Shown: positions 12,731 through 23,364 of the stretch, piece after piece | How positions within the stretch are numbered: the first letter of the stretch is position 1 | Layout of the letters: every line of letters begins with the position of its first letter | NCBI GenBank assembly: GCA_026075535.2 | Contig: AP026538.1 | Span: forward strand, 2,294,001 to 2,358,000 | DNA from: Tricholoma matsutake | Taxonomy: Eukaryota; Basidiomycota; Agaricomycetes; Agaricales; Tricholomataceae | Length of the DNA: 64,000 bases | Reading direction: 5' to 3' | Notes under the pieces: model-generated | The model's database searches: none | The model's input: the letters and a program-made list of their open reading frames with translations, nothing else | What the model was told of the DNA's origin: nothing | Made by a program: the position numbers and the translations under genes

Positions 12731-12938
12731 TTTGATGCGACGCAGGATGTTAGGGACTGGACTATTAGGTGTGTTTACGAATTTTGCATTTCAATGTGTT
12801 TCCTTATCATTTTATACCTATTCTGTGTCGATGCTTTGATGCGACGCAGGATGTTAGGGACTGGGCTATTAGGTGTGTTTATGAATTTTGCATTTCAATG
12901 CATTTCTTTATCATTTTATACCTATTCTGTGTTGATGT
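12731..12938 (+). repeat. 104-bp tandem duplication, two copies
   Basis: TTTGATGCGACGCAGGATGT recurs at 12731 and 12835. The copies differ by a few transitions (for example TTTACGAA against TTTATGAA). No function visible. Confidence 0.9.
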
Positions 12939-12993
12939 TACTACTTATTGATCACACTGCCAGATCTGCTTTCAGAAGAAGAAGATCAAGCCT

Positions 12994-13278
12994 TCAAATG
13001 AAGCTTGCTCCCACCCATAGCCATGGCAGATGATGCATCTTGAGACAGATTTGGTGCATGAAACTTTTCATTGCAAGCTCAGAATAACCCAATAACTTGG
13101 CTTGGATGTGGAGTTCATCAGACATGGAGGTGATATCACAGGGAACAGCCTGGGTGGTGTTGGTCCAACACCGGTATGCTTGTGATTCTGCCTTGCCAAA
13201 GTTTTCTTCATTGAACTTGACTTTCATAGCAAAGTTCCTCGTACCCGGCCTAGTTCCATCACATTACAAGTTTCCAGA
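12994..13278 (-). CDS. unrecognised coding fragment
   Basis: The minus frame reads PGTRNFAMKVKFNEENFGKA, then CWTNTTQAVPCDITSMSDEL and KLLGYSELAMKSFMHQI. Composition looks like real protein, but I cannot name a family. It lies just upstream of the Copia element and is probably a clipped transposon gene. Confidence 0.35.
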
Positions 13279-13713
13279 CCATAGTGCATTGCCATGGAAT
13301 GTGGGGTGGTGTGATGGCCCAGGTTGTCTCACATTTGAGTCATCCTGGATGTCACATGCACCATCATGACCTGCTTTACACTAAAATACCCCGCAAGCTT
13401 GTTGTCCTTCATTTGGATCCTGACAACCAATGCAGGAGTGGTGCGGGAATGTGGCAGTCATTATGCTGAATGATGTTGAGATGGGATGAGAAGGCTGGCC
13501 AGTGTACACTATTGGCAATGGCTGCCCCAAGAGGATGTCAGCACAGGTGAGAACCCCTGCAATGATATCGAAGAAATCGAGTAGTTTGGGCTCCAGGCAA
13601 TTGTTTCGCCCTAAAGGTACATTGTGTTAAATATCATCTCTTTTTTCTTTCTTTCACAAAACAGGACATGAATGAATTCACGACGTTGGCCCATATTCAG
13701 GAAGAATGAGATG

Positions 13714-14002
13714 TGTTGAGGTGCCGTTTATCACACCATAAGCATACATGATCGCATCTTTTGATGCATGTACTATTTTTAGCACATCCCTTTGATGCGC
13801 CGTCTCATAGACACCTTTGTGTCTCTTATCCCTTTTACTCTTTATGTAGCTGAACTCACTTATATATAGGGTAGGTAGTTATCCGAACACCTCAGTTGCT
13901 TGTACAGAGACTGAGGTGAGTATTCTAGACATTATGATATCACAGACCAATACTTACTGTACTTATAGCTATACTCTGATTATGCTAGGTTGAATTTCTA
14001 CA
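13714..14002 (+). repeat. Copia 5' LTR
   Basis: 289 bp from TGTTGAGGTGCC to GAATTTCTACA, with a TATA-like CTTATATATAGGG near 13858. Paired with 19417-19705. Confidence 0.97.
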
Positions 14003-14013
14003 GGTTATGGGCC
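14003..14013 (+). promoter_or_regulatory. Copia primer-binding site, half-tRNA type
   Basis: GGTTATGGGCC starts directly after the LTR. Apart from one base it matches the complement of the initiator tRNA-Met anticodon arm (GGTTATGAGCC), the primer used by Ty5 and Drosophila copia, in contrast to the tRNA 3' end. Confidence 0.65.
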
Positions 14014-14210
14014 ACTCCCGTTGTTAGAAACAATGGTAGAAACTTCCTAGCCACTCGACGCTATATGCCATATGGTCTGATCATTTCAATCATCCATTCC
14101 ATTTTGGATCACAGACTTCACTTTGAGCACATCCGGTCTTCCAGCAAGCATTCCCCTTTGTTACTACATACTTTGTTGCCATTCTACCTGGCAACACTTT
14201 ACCATCAAAT

Positions 14211-14987
14211 ATGACGTCCAAATCCACAATCCCATCTATCTCCCTCCTTAAACTGTCTGTTCAGTACTCAGGGGAGAAGCTCGATAAACTGAAGTCCAAT
14301 TACAAAGAATGGTGTGAAGAAATTACAATTGCTCTTTCTTTATATGGGCTCTATGAGTACATTGTCAACAACATCATTGAACCATCCTCGAATGAACCCC
14401 ATGCCCTTGCGAATTATAAAGCCAACTTGAGGCTCGCTTATGCGTTTATAGCATCTAGTGTTGCTCCCTCTGAACTGCTGTTCCTAGACATGGTAAAAGG
14501 ACCTAGCATCAACTGGGAGACACTCCAAGTGCGCCACCAGAAAGAGGGACCGGTCCACCAGGTCCAACTTCTACAACAGGCTCTTTCCATCCAATGCACA
14601 AAGGACACCCCCCTCCCTGAAACTGCTGATAAGATTTGTGCCCTCATTGAACGTGCCTTTGCCATGGGGGACATCAAACCTGATCTTCTTTGTTGTATTG
14701 CACTCCTCAACCCCCTCAGCAAACATTTTCCTCATGCATGTTCCATTATTTCTTGAGATATCACGGCTTCCACTGATGCATCACCATACACTTCCATGAA
14801 AATTTGTCAGTTCCTGGAGAATGAGCAATCCCTTGAGAATGATGTCCACAATGTTTTCCATCCCTCTGTCGCACTAACTGCTCATACCAAACCGAACAGA
14901 CCACCAAACAGACTCATTTGTAGCAACTCTACTTGTTGGAAGTCAGGACACACCACGGTGTACTGCATCAAACCTGGTGGAGGGATG
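14211..14987 (+). pseudogene. Copia Gag with zinc knuckle
   Basis: Starts MTSKSTIPSISLLKLSVQY; the UBN2-like Gag core includes YKEWCEEITIALSLYGLYEY and INWETLQVRHQKEG. A TGA at 14754-14756 interrupts it, and the same frame continues to a knuckle region (ICSNSTCWKSGHTTVYC) followed by PGGGM, where the nested solo LTR enters. The knuckle has irregular spacing (an extra residue or two in the first Cys pair). Downstream, AGKTLTES continues the frame after the LTR. Confidence 0.85.
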
Positions 14988-15694
14988 TGTCAAGAACTGT
15001 TCCTTGCCCGATCGGAACCCGCATCCATCCGACTCTTTCCCGCATGTCAAACATGACTTTTGTCTACACCTCCCGATTTCGTTCCCGGCTGCCTTGCACT
15101 GCCCACGCTGCTGTGCATCAGGCCGCCTTGTACAGCATCCATGGCTGCCTTTCCAAGGCTGCCGTCTCTATTGCAAATTCGACTATGGATTCCTGTGCGG
15201 CTCCCGTAGGTAATTTATCTATGCAGTCGAGACACTGCCACAGTTCCCGTTTCTGTCCCGCTTTTATTCCAGACTCTAGTATTTAAGTTTAGCTAGTTTC
15301 GCCTTGTATTCTTCAGTTCGTATATTGACATAGACTCGACTTTAAACTTGTCAATCTAAATCTCCTTCTACTCCTACCTCTGTCCTCTAAGAGTCTGAAC
15401 TCCATTCAACTCGACCTCTAGTCTCCCTCTGAAGTTCTAACCTCATCTGAACTTAACCTAAGTCCCTCCATACTCCTTCCCGTGTTTACCTGCACTTTCC
15501 CGTTCCTATCTCCAAACCTCCAACTTGAAATTAGGACACCGGACGAGGTGAAGGGCACAGCTTCTTACAAGCTGAAGCCAAGTCCTTTCCATTTCCCCTC
15601 CTGCTGAATCCACGACGACCCAACACCCTTCCGTAAATAACACCCACAGTGTCCAATCGGATTCCGACGAACCCTCCAGGATCAGTTCTTAACA
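14988..15694 (+). mobile_element. solo LTR nested in the Copia element, 707 bp
   Basis: Begins TGTCAAGAACTG and ends CAGTTCTTAACA, with target duplication GGATG at 14983-14987 and 15695-15699. Removing the LTR and one GGATG joins PGGGM to AGKTLTES in frame, confirming the borders. A TATTTAAG TATA-like site is near 15278. The short ends CAGTTCTT/AAGAACTG are inverted. It shares the terminal CTTAACA with the solo LTR at 55800-56477, so the parents may be related (probably Ty3-like; inference). Confidence 0.95.
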
Positions 15695-18600
15695 GGATGG
15701 CAGGGAAGACACTTACTGAGTCAATTGCAGCATGGAGGGCAGCTTCTGATCAAAAGAAAAAACCTAGTCCCACTACTTCGAAGATCCCCATAACCATGAA
15801 AGACATAAATGGCTGTGCCTTCATGGTCATGGTTGATCATAACCCTTCCTCACCAGCGACCTCACCCCCTGACTTTGCGGGTATAGCATGTGACCCTGCC
15901 CCCACCTCTACAATTGATGAAATTGAATACAAGGGCTGGCTTGTAGTCGAGGAGCCAAGAACCACCATTGCCTGGACAAAGCACACTGCTCCAGTGGACA
16001 ACAGCACCTTCACTGTTACACCCTTAAATCAGACCAAGCGCACCCATATCTCATTGACCGAATTACCCTTCCTTGTTGACAGTGGCGCCACTGTTCACAT
16101 ATCCCCAGACCATTCTGATTTCTGTTCTCTCCACCCAATCACTTCCCGATCAATTAAAGGCATGGGAGGATCTTCGATCACTGCGATCGGCATGGGTGAT
16201 GTCAAGCTATGGGTAGCTCTGGGCACATCAATCATCTTACACAACACACTTTACGTCCCTGAGTCAACAGTTCGGCTGGTATCTGTCAATTCCCTTGCAG
16301 GAGACTCAAACACTGTCACACATTTTGATGACTCATCTTGCTGGATAACTAACAAATCCACAGGCACGTTGATAGCTTGTGGTTCCATGACCTCCAAGAA
16401 ACTCTACTCACTCACCCTACACTCCGCATCTGTTGAGCATGCGTTAACAATTCATGGATCACCAAATCTGGAGACCTGGCACCGTTGCCTCAGCCACACC
16501 AATTACCAATCCCTGTGTGATATGGCCAAGAAAGGTGCACTCACAGGTATGCCATTGTCAGCTACTACACGGCTACCCAAATGTGATGCCTGTCTTGTCA
16601 GAAAACAGACAAGAACACCAGTCCCAAAGAAACAAGAAGAGGGTGAGGGACATAGGGCAACTAGGCATCTGGAGAAGGTGTGGGTTGATTTATCAGGCCC
16701 ACATGCGGTCAAGTCCCATACTGGTCACAAATATGTAATGGACATTGTCAATGATTTTACCTCATTCCCATGGTCTATACCCCTCAAACATAAAGATGAT
16801 TCTTTTCCTGAGCTCAAGGCATGGGAGTTGGCACAAGAAAATGAAACTGGCTTGAAAGTCGGGACATACATTACTGACAATGGAGAGCTGAAGTCCAGCA
16901 AAATGCAGGCATGGCTTAAATCTCGAGGATCTGACCAACACTTCACTGCTCCACACACATCTGCTCACATTGAACATGTCAAATGGATGCATCGAATGCT
17001 CATGGCAAAGGCACGAACAATGTGGCTGTATGCAGGACTGCCCCCTTTCCTTTGGGACAAATTTTATTTAACGGCTACACACCTGCATTCAAAAACTACA
17101 ACCCGCTTGCTGCAAGGAATCATGCCTTGGGAATTATGGTTCAGTCAAAAGCCAGACTATTCCTACATGTGGGAAATCAGATGTTGGGCCTTTGTCTTGA
17201 TACCAAAGAAAGATAACCCAAAGATTTTTGAACGGTTGATTGAGTGTACACTGATTGGCTATGACCCAAACTCGAAAACATACAGATGCTATGAGAGTGC
17301 TACATGGAAAATACATAGCTCTTTCCATGTCCACTTCCTCAAGAGCCATGATGGACACATATGCCCACCACAGAAGTCAACCCCACCCCTGATGAAACTG
17401 CCAACCCCACATTCAACCCCATAATCAATGATGATGATGATGGTTTTATTCCACCACCCAACCCTCCCATTACTGATCATACTGCACTGCCTGCCCCCCA
17501 ACCGGATCCCCCTTGCCGATCATCCCGTGTACCAGTCCCAACTGAAAGAAATCCTAATGGGGGACCATCCTTCACATGTACAATGAAGGCAGTACAAGAA
17601 TCTCGGGATAGCATGACCCACATAAAGGAGGCGCATCAAGAGCAGAGGGCGTGTAGATGGACCATTAACGCCTTAGATGAGCCCATCCCCAATCATAATG
17701 TCATTACTAATCTACAACAGGCTTTCGAAAATCTTGATCTTGGCAATCAGGCACATGAACTTCTGGCTATGATCTCAGAGATGGACAATTTTGATCCAGA
17801 GTCACTTCAATTCGAAGATGAGCCAAAAACATGGGATGAAGCCAAGAACTCTGCGGATGCTGCACAATGGGCAGAGGGATATCAGGATGAGTTGAAATCA
17901 CTAAAGGACATGGGTGTCTATAAATTGATACCATGTTCTGAAGTTCCTCAGGGGAAGCGTATCTGAAAAGGGAAACCCATTTTCCATATCAAGTGGGATG
18001 AAACTGGGAAAGCTGTCAGGTGGAAAGTACATGTCATTTTCAAGGGTTACAAGCAGATTTATGGCAAGGACTACACTAAGACCACCTCACCAACTGCGCG
18101 CATGGAATCTTGGAGAATTCTATTACACATTGCAGCGTCACTGGGATGGGACGCCCAGCAAATCGACATCAAAACTGCTGTCCTCTATGGCCTGCTACCA
18201 GATGATGAAGTACAATATATGCAACAACCAGTCAATTTTGAGGAACCTGGGAAAGAGGACTGGGTGTGGCAACTTCAGCATGGACTATATGGCATGAAGC
18301 AAAGCAGGCACATCTGGAATCAAGTGCTCAATGCCCAAATGCTATCCTGGGGATTCACTTGCCTGTCCTGTGAGTCTTGCATATATTACTGCAAGACTGA
18401 TTCTGGGACCATAATTACTGCTGTTCATGTTGATGATTATCTGTCCATAGCTGACTCCAAAGACGAGAATGAGAGATTCAAGAGTCAGATGCGAGAAGTC
18501 TGGACTATTTCCAAATTGGGCACTGCACACTTCCTTATTGGGATTGCAGTCACTTGGGATAGAACGGCGCATACGGTGGCACTATCACAGACCACTCTTA

Positions 18601-19394
18601 TCAACAGAGTTGTTGATCAATTTGGCAGGAGAAATGCACACCCAGTATCTGCCCCACTGGAACCTGGCTCCAAAATGCACTGATTTGACCGCAACACCCT
18701 ATCCTTCGATGAGCAGAGCCAACTTAACAAACTCCCATATCGTTCCCTAGTTGGTTGTCTACTATATTTGACAATTGGAACCCACCCCGACATCTCCTAT
18801 GCTGTTCAACAACTCTCCCAATTTCTTGATTGCTACTCATTTGAACACTGGAAGGTAGCCATAAGACTGGTACAATATCTCAAGGGTACCAGAGACCTTC
18901 AGCTATACCTCGGAGGTGACCCTTCTGTTAACCTTCATGCCTTTAGTGACTCCAACTGGGCAAACTGCCTCAACACCCACCATAGTGTTGGGGGTTTTAT
19001 ATGCTCTCTAGGTTCTGGCACCATCTCCTGGACGGCACACAAACAGAAGGTCATTGCAACATCCTCATGCAAAGCTGAATATATGGGTGCATTTGAAATG
19101 GCAAAGGAATGTATTTGGATCCAAACATTACTCAATGCTATAGGCTACTCTCAGACTTTGCCTACCATAATATCTTGCGATAACTCTGTGACAAAGAGCC
19201 TCTCTGAAGACCCACTCCTTCACTCATGCGTTAAACATATCGATATCAAATACCATTTCCTCAGAGACTGCATACAGTCCAATGACCTATGGCTTACTTA
19301 TGTTCACACTCGCAAAAATGTTGCTGACCTGTTCACTAAGGCCCTTGATGTAAAACAGTTCTTGTATCTCCAGGAACATCTTGGCCTTCATTGA
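15695..19394 (+). pseudogene. Copia Pol polyprotein (PR-IN-RT-RH)
   Basis: Protease motif FLVDSGATVHIS near 16072; gag-pre-integrase HHCC (HRCLSHTNY ... CDACLVRKQ); integrase with D in VWVDLSGPH and D in YITDNGE, but the expected third acidic residue (NGxxER region) reads HVKWMHR, a Glu-to-Lys change that should kill strand transfer. A frameshift lies between about 17361 and 17424. Reverse transcriptase follows (AASLGWDAQQIDIKTAVLYG, catalytic VHVDDYLSIA), then RNase H (DSNWANCLNTHHSVGGF, SSCKAEYMG) and the usual HVRTRKNVADLFTKAL-like tail. TGA stops at 17964 and 18681 sit where Arg CGA is expected (KRI-stop-KG, KMH-stop-FD). Confidence 0.93.
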
Positions 19395-19405
19395 TGAGAT
19401 TCCAT

Positions 19406-19416
19406 GTGAGGAGGAG
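19406..19416 (+). promoter_or_regulatory. Copia polypurine tract
   Basis: GTGAGGAGGAG lies immediately before the 3' LTR, the position of the plus-strand primer. Confidence 0.8.
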
Positions 19417-19705
19417 TGTTGAGGTGCCATTTATCACACCATAAGCATACATGATCACATCTTTTGATGTGTGTACTATTTTTAGCACATCCCTTTGATG
19501 TACCGTCTCATAGACACCTTTGTGTCTCTTATCCCTTTTACTCTTTGTGTAGCTGAACTCACTTATATATAGGGTAGGTAGTTATCCAAACACCTCAGTT
19601 GCTTGTACAGAGACTGAGGTGAGTATTCTAGACATTACAATATCACGGACCAATACTTACCGTACTTATAGCTATACTCTGATTATGCTAGGTTGAATTT
19701 CTACA
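19417..19705 (+). repeat. Copia 3' LTR
   Basis: 289 bp, same ends as 13714-14002, 12 transitions between them; followed by AGATG. Confidence 0.97.
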
Positions 19706-19751
19706 AGATGTAGCAGATAAAACTGTTTCTTCTGTCACATTCAATTATCTC

Positions 19752-19853
19752 CTCCCCCCCTCTATCTCTGAGTCCTCCAACGGGTGGGGTATTTGAACTG
19801 AGGAGCTCAACACGGCATCTGTCATCTAGGTGCCCCTTTCCATTACACCAATG
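19752..19853 (-). mobile_element. tRNA-derived SINE
   Basis: On minus: TGGTGTAATGG fits the pol III A box; about 51 nt later AGTTCAAATACC fits the B box (consensus GGTTCRANNCC, one mismatch), then CCACCCGTTGGAGGACTC and a run of G. The tRNA-like head and spacing indicate a SINE, not a functional tRNA. A second, truncated copy is at 11820-11886. The 3' tail could not be delimited. Confidence 0.6.
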
Positions 19854-19884
19854 ACATGTATTGTCATTCCTCAAGACATACCAG

Positions 19885-20525
19885 AGATCATTACAAAATG
19901 ACAGATAATATCATTTCTTCCACCTGAACAACTCTCTGTTAGGATATACAAAAATCATATGTTGCAATTCTGTTAGCACAAGCATCAGTTCCTGTATATC
20001 TCCTGCAAGTATCTGAGTATCTTATCACCAAGTGGTAGCCGCCAGGAAGAATGGGATATATAGGAAATGCCAGATAAAATTATTTCTTCCACTCGAATAA
20101 TTGCATATTGGGATATACAAAAATCATACATTCCAATTCTGTTAGTCCAAATGTTGGTTCCTGAACATCTCCTGCAAGTATCTGAGTATCTTACCAGCAA
20201 GTGGTAGGATCCAGGAAGAATGAGATATAGAGGAAATGGCAGATATAATCATTTCTTCCACTTGAACAATTGCATGTTGGGATATACAAAAATCATACAT
20301 TCCAATTCTGGGAGTACAAGCATCAGTTCCTGAACATTTCCTGAAAGTATCTGAGTATCTGGTGAGCAAACTACAAACTCTAGGAAGGATGATAGCACAT
20401 TTTAAGATCTGGATAATCTCTAGAAAGGATGTTGTTCCGAGGAAATGATAGCTAAAATCATTTCTTGTGCTTGAACAATTGTATGCTATGATATAACAAT
20501 ATCGTACAGCACAATCCTGTTAAAG
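19885..20525 (+). repeat. 169-bp tandem repeat, about 3.5 copies
   Basis: CAATTCTGTTAG-type landmarks recur at 19965, 20134 and 20303 (169 bp apart), then at 20512 after about 40 extra bases. Shared blocks include GATATACAAAAATCATA and TCTGAGTATCTT. Non-coding satellite-like array. Confidence 0.9.
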
Positions 20526-20554
20526 TGTCTGACCCCTCTTCATATTTGTTTGAC

Positions 20555-21475
20555 CATCTTTTAAGGCCTGCCCAAATTTTATCTATTGATTGCGGAGTGT
20601 TAATTGTTGATCAAATCTGTCTAGTCATACCAGATCCCTGTCATTCACTGCAATTCTGTCAGAAAAAGTGTCAGTGGCTGACACATTGTCATCTGTGTTG
20701 GATGATGTTTTACTATCATGTGTAGTGGGATTGAAAATGGTAGAGAGTTTGAAAAACGATCTCATGGATGCATCTAGACAACCTTATATTCAAACTAATT
20801 GAGAGACTATTATGTGTATTCTATGCAAACATTTTCCAGAATTCTGATTGAAAAAAGAGGGAGTGGATGACTTGCTGTACAACTATCTTTGATCACAAAA
20901 TGCAATACCTGGGAATACAAAGCTACTATCAGCTCTGTAACCTTTCAAAAAGTTCTGGGAAAGTTTGGAGGGGTTTATTATACATGGGTCCTTATAAGCC
21001 AAGCATCTCAAGGTGCCCCGATGGCAGATTGAGGAGATACAGGCAAACGACTGTTCAGTGTGACAGAGACAACTCAAATGAGGGGAATGTTCATACTCTG
21101 CTGATTTGAATGACGTGACCGTTTGCTCCAAGTTTGCTCTGAGAATTTCAAATGGCACTGTGACATTTTGTGACACAGATTTTCAAAGACCCTGTTTTAC
21201 AGGTTTTTGTGCTTGGCATCACTCTGATAGCAGCATCCCTTCGACTATCGCAAAGGTAATATCATAGCCAGGTAGAACACATGTTATTCAAGGTATATAT
21301 ACCAAGGCACTTTATGAGATGTTGAGTTGTCATAGAGTTATTCGTGGTTTGCAAAATATTTTTAAACTCCTGACCAATGATAGTAAGGCTAGATAAAATC
21401 TTATCTACTGATGGTGGAGTGTTAATCATTGATCAAATCTGTCTAGTCATACCAGACCCCTGCCGATTTCCAGAT
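20555..21475 (+). repeat. dispersed direct repeat, two copies about 0.84 kb apart
   Basis: ATCTATTGATTGCGGAGTGT near 20580 and its variant near 21406 both lead into TTGATCAAATCTGTCTAGTC ATACCAGA. Between them there is no recognisable gene. Confidence 0.75.
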
Positions 21476-21504
21476 GGATGTTGAGATTGAAAAGAAACTA
21501 ATAG

Positions 21505-21760
21505 GTGCTTGCCTCTCATCTCTTCATAGCCTTCAAATGATGTTGAAATAGTGCCATATAAAGCCCAAGATCATGGTAAACTGATAAAAACTCACTAGAT
21601 ATAATATATGTCCATTTCAACCCCCTCTCCTGACACAGATGTTGGGAATTCAAAGGAACAGCTATGCACTGTCCTCTCATCTCTTCAAATGATGTTCAAA
21701 TAGTATCAGATCAAGTCCAAGATCATACAAAACAAATGAGAACTCACTGAGATATCGCTG
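21505..21760 (+). repeat. imperfect tandem duplication, about 170-bp unit
   Basis: CTCTCATCTCTTCA ... CAAATGATGTT ... AGATCAAG/AGCCCAAGATCAT recurs at about 21512 and 21684. The second copy lacks a few bases. Confidence 0.7.
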
Positions 21761-22743
21761 TATGTCTGGTCCTTTCTCAGGTTGTGCAAAAAAAGCTAGC
21801 ATTAAACAAAACAGACACTGGACCTTAAAGCAACAGAAATACAGTGTTATAATAAGTGTAACATTATGCAAACCATTCAAGAACTCACCAAATGTAATAT
21901 GTCTACCAGAGAGTGGCGGGTTGGATGCGGGTCACAGCTGACATCACTGTAACCCATATCCAAAAATACCTGTATCCATGATGCGTGCAGGTTACCCCCC
22001 AAAAAAAAACAATTTATGAACAAAGAAAAACTTACCTGATGCCCAAGCAATGATAAACATCATTTGGGCCCCATTTCATTCACTTCATGTCATTTGCCAG
22101 TGTGGGCAGTAGATTAGAACCTAAAAAACAGTTAGTCATAAAAAAATAAAGAACATTTGTTAGTTATAGTAGAAGAGAAAGAAACAAAAAAAAGACTTAC
22201 CTTTTTGACAGGGAAGCATCATGGTGACTCTGGGCAGAATGGAGTGATGACCAACATTGTTAGCTATCGCCCATGAGCAACTGCTTGTGGGGTGGTGTTG
22301 TAGAGCCTACAGCTCTGCTCATAGACTCGACAGCTGAACGTGTTATGTGTCTGGTCTGTGATCAGTGCATGACTGTGCTTGTCACCGGCCCTAATGTAGG
22401 TACACATATTGAACGCATGTTTGCTGATTTCTTTTATCTTTTGTTACTTATGTACTTTCTTGATACTCTTCTTTTTTGGTATATCATATGCAGTGTGAAT
22501 GATATTTGGAGGATGACAAAATCTTCTCAAGCATCAGAGGATATTCAGGAAGCATATGAATCATACATTCCTGAGGTGCCCTGGAGCACTTGGGACCAAA
22601 ATTCAGTACCCTGAAGACTGGCAAATAATGGCACTTTACCTACAAAATGCCCAGGGTAGACAATTGCTTTGGATGCCTTGGCATGCCCCAAGACATCCTA
22701 AGGTAACCCAGGACACCCTGGGGACAAAAGCAATTTTCCTGAT
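21761..22743. other. unassigned sequence
   Basis: A plus frame from 22273 (MSNCLWGGVVEPTALLID) has a plausible GT...AG intron (about 22397-22495) but no family I know. 22560-22740 has short repeated TGCC/GGCA words and abuts the broken Helitron end. Confidence 0.3.
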
Positions 22744-23092
22744 GTGGCAATGAAGAGTGCCTCATCCTTGTGATTCCACGCACCCATAATATCCCTTAAC
22801 CACACCCAAAATTCCCCCTTCCAATGACTTTTCACTGGGGTCAAATTCGAGCAAGGATTTGACAAAGGCTTTCATGTAAATATGGAAGAATTTTGCAGCC
22901 ACAATTGGGTTTTTGGCCACCAAAAAGGTCTGTTCCCAATAAGTTGGTACGTTGCTGGCTCCCATGTTATCTATGTCAATGTCAGAGCCTGCTAAAAACT
23001 TCACAAGCAGGTTGAAAACATCAGCGGGGTTGATCATGATGTAAAAGCTAGGCAAGCCCAAGTGCATCATCAATCCATGGATCTCATTCCAC
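22744..23092 (-). pseudogene. Helitron Rep (Helitron_like_N) fragment
   Basis: After the MITE the frame reads MWNEIHGLMMHLGLPSFYIM, INPADVFNLLVKFLAGSDID, LEGGILGVVKGYYGCVESQG, a TGA at 22764-22762 (Arg in the family), then GTLHCH, the HUH metal-binding histidines. Immediately after HCH the sequence stops resembling Helitron Rep, so the catalytic tyrosines are absent. Confidence 0.85.
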
Positions 23093-23095
23093 ATT

Positions 23096-23361
23096 CACAG
23101 GGTGGATATCTGCATGATCTGAGCCAAACAACTCATAACTTATGCAGAAGACATTCCAAATGATCTAACCATAATTTGAATTGAAACAATGATAGATTGT
23201 TCAAAAGTTTTTCATAAAAGAGTTGGCACAAATTGTCTTTTATGAAAAACTTTTGAACAGTCTATCATTGTTTCAATTCAAATTATGGTTAGATCATTTG
23301 GAATGTCTTCTGCATAAGTTATGAATTGTTTGGCTCAGATCATGCAGATATCCACCCTGTG
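23096..23361. mobile_element. foldback MITE, 266 bp, 126-bp arms
   Basis: Arms 23096-23221 and 23236-23361 are inverted copies with only two mismatches around a 14-nt loop. Ends are CACAGGGTGG/CCACCCTGTG. The 3-bp target duplication ATT flanks it (23093-23095, 23362-23364). Deleting it plus one ATT joins SSAARVA to MWNEIHGL in the Helitron. CAC ends with a 3-bp duplication resemble CACTA-type elements. No coding capacity. Confidence 0.92.
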
Positions 23362-23364
23362 ATT

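Larger units (their letters stand above)
13714..19705 (+). mobile_element. Ty1/Copia LTR retrotransposon, 5,992 bp
   Basis: Two 289-bp LTRs (TGTTGAGG ... TTTCTACA) flank gag-pol. The 5-bp target duplication AGATG is at 13709-13713 and 19706-19710. Domain order gag, protease, integrase, reverse transcriptase, RNase H is diagnostic of Copia. A 707-bp solo LTR is nested inside. Three TGA codons, at least one frameshift and a lost integrase glutamate make it non-functional. The LTRs differ at 12 of 289 sites, all transitions and 11 explainable as CpG decay, so age estimates from total divergence would be inflated. Confidence 0.97.

Noticed and set aside
13714..19705. Copia element as potentially active
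   Set aside because: Intact LTRs and target duplication, but stops, a frameshift, the integrase Glu-to-Lys change and a nested LTR rule it out.
19752..19853. Functional tRNA gene
   Set aside because: A/B boxes fit, but no cloverleaf with a proper acceptor stem could be drawn; a related truncated copy exists, so a SINE is more likely.
19885..20525. CRISPR array
   Set aside because: Repeat units are contiguous 169-bp copies with no short repeat/spacer alternation, and the DNA is fungal.
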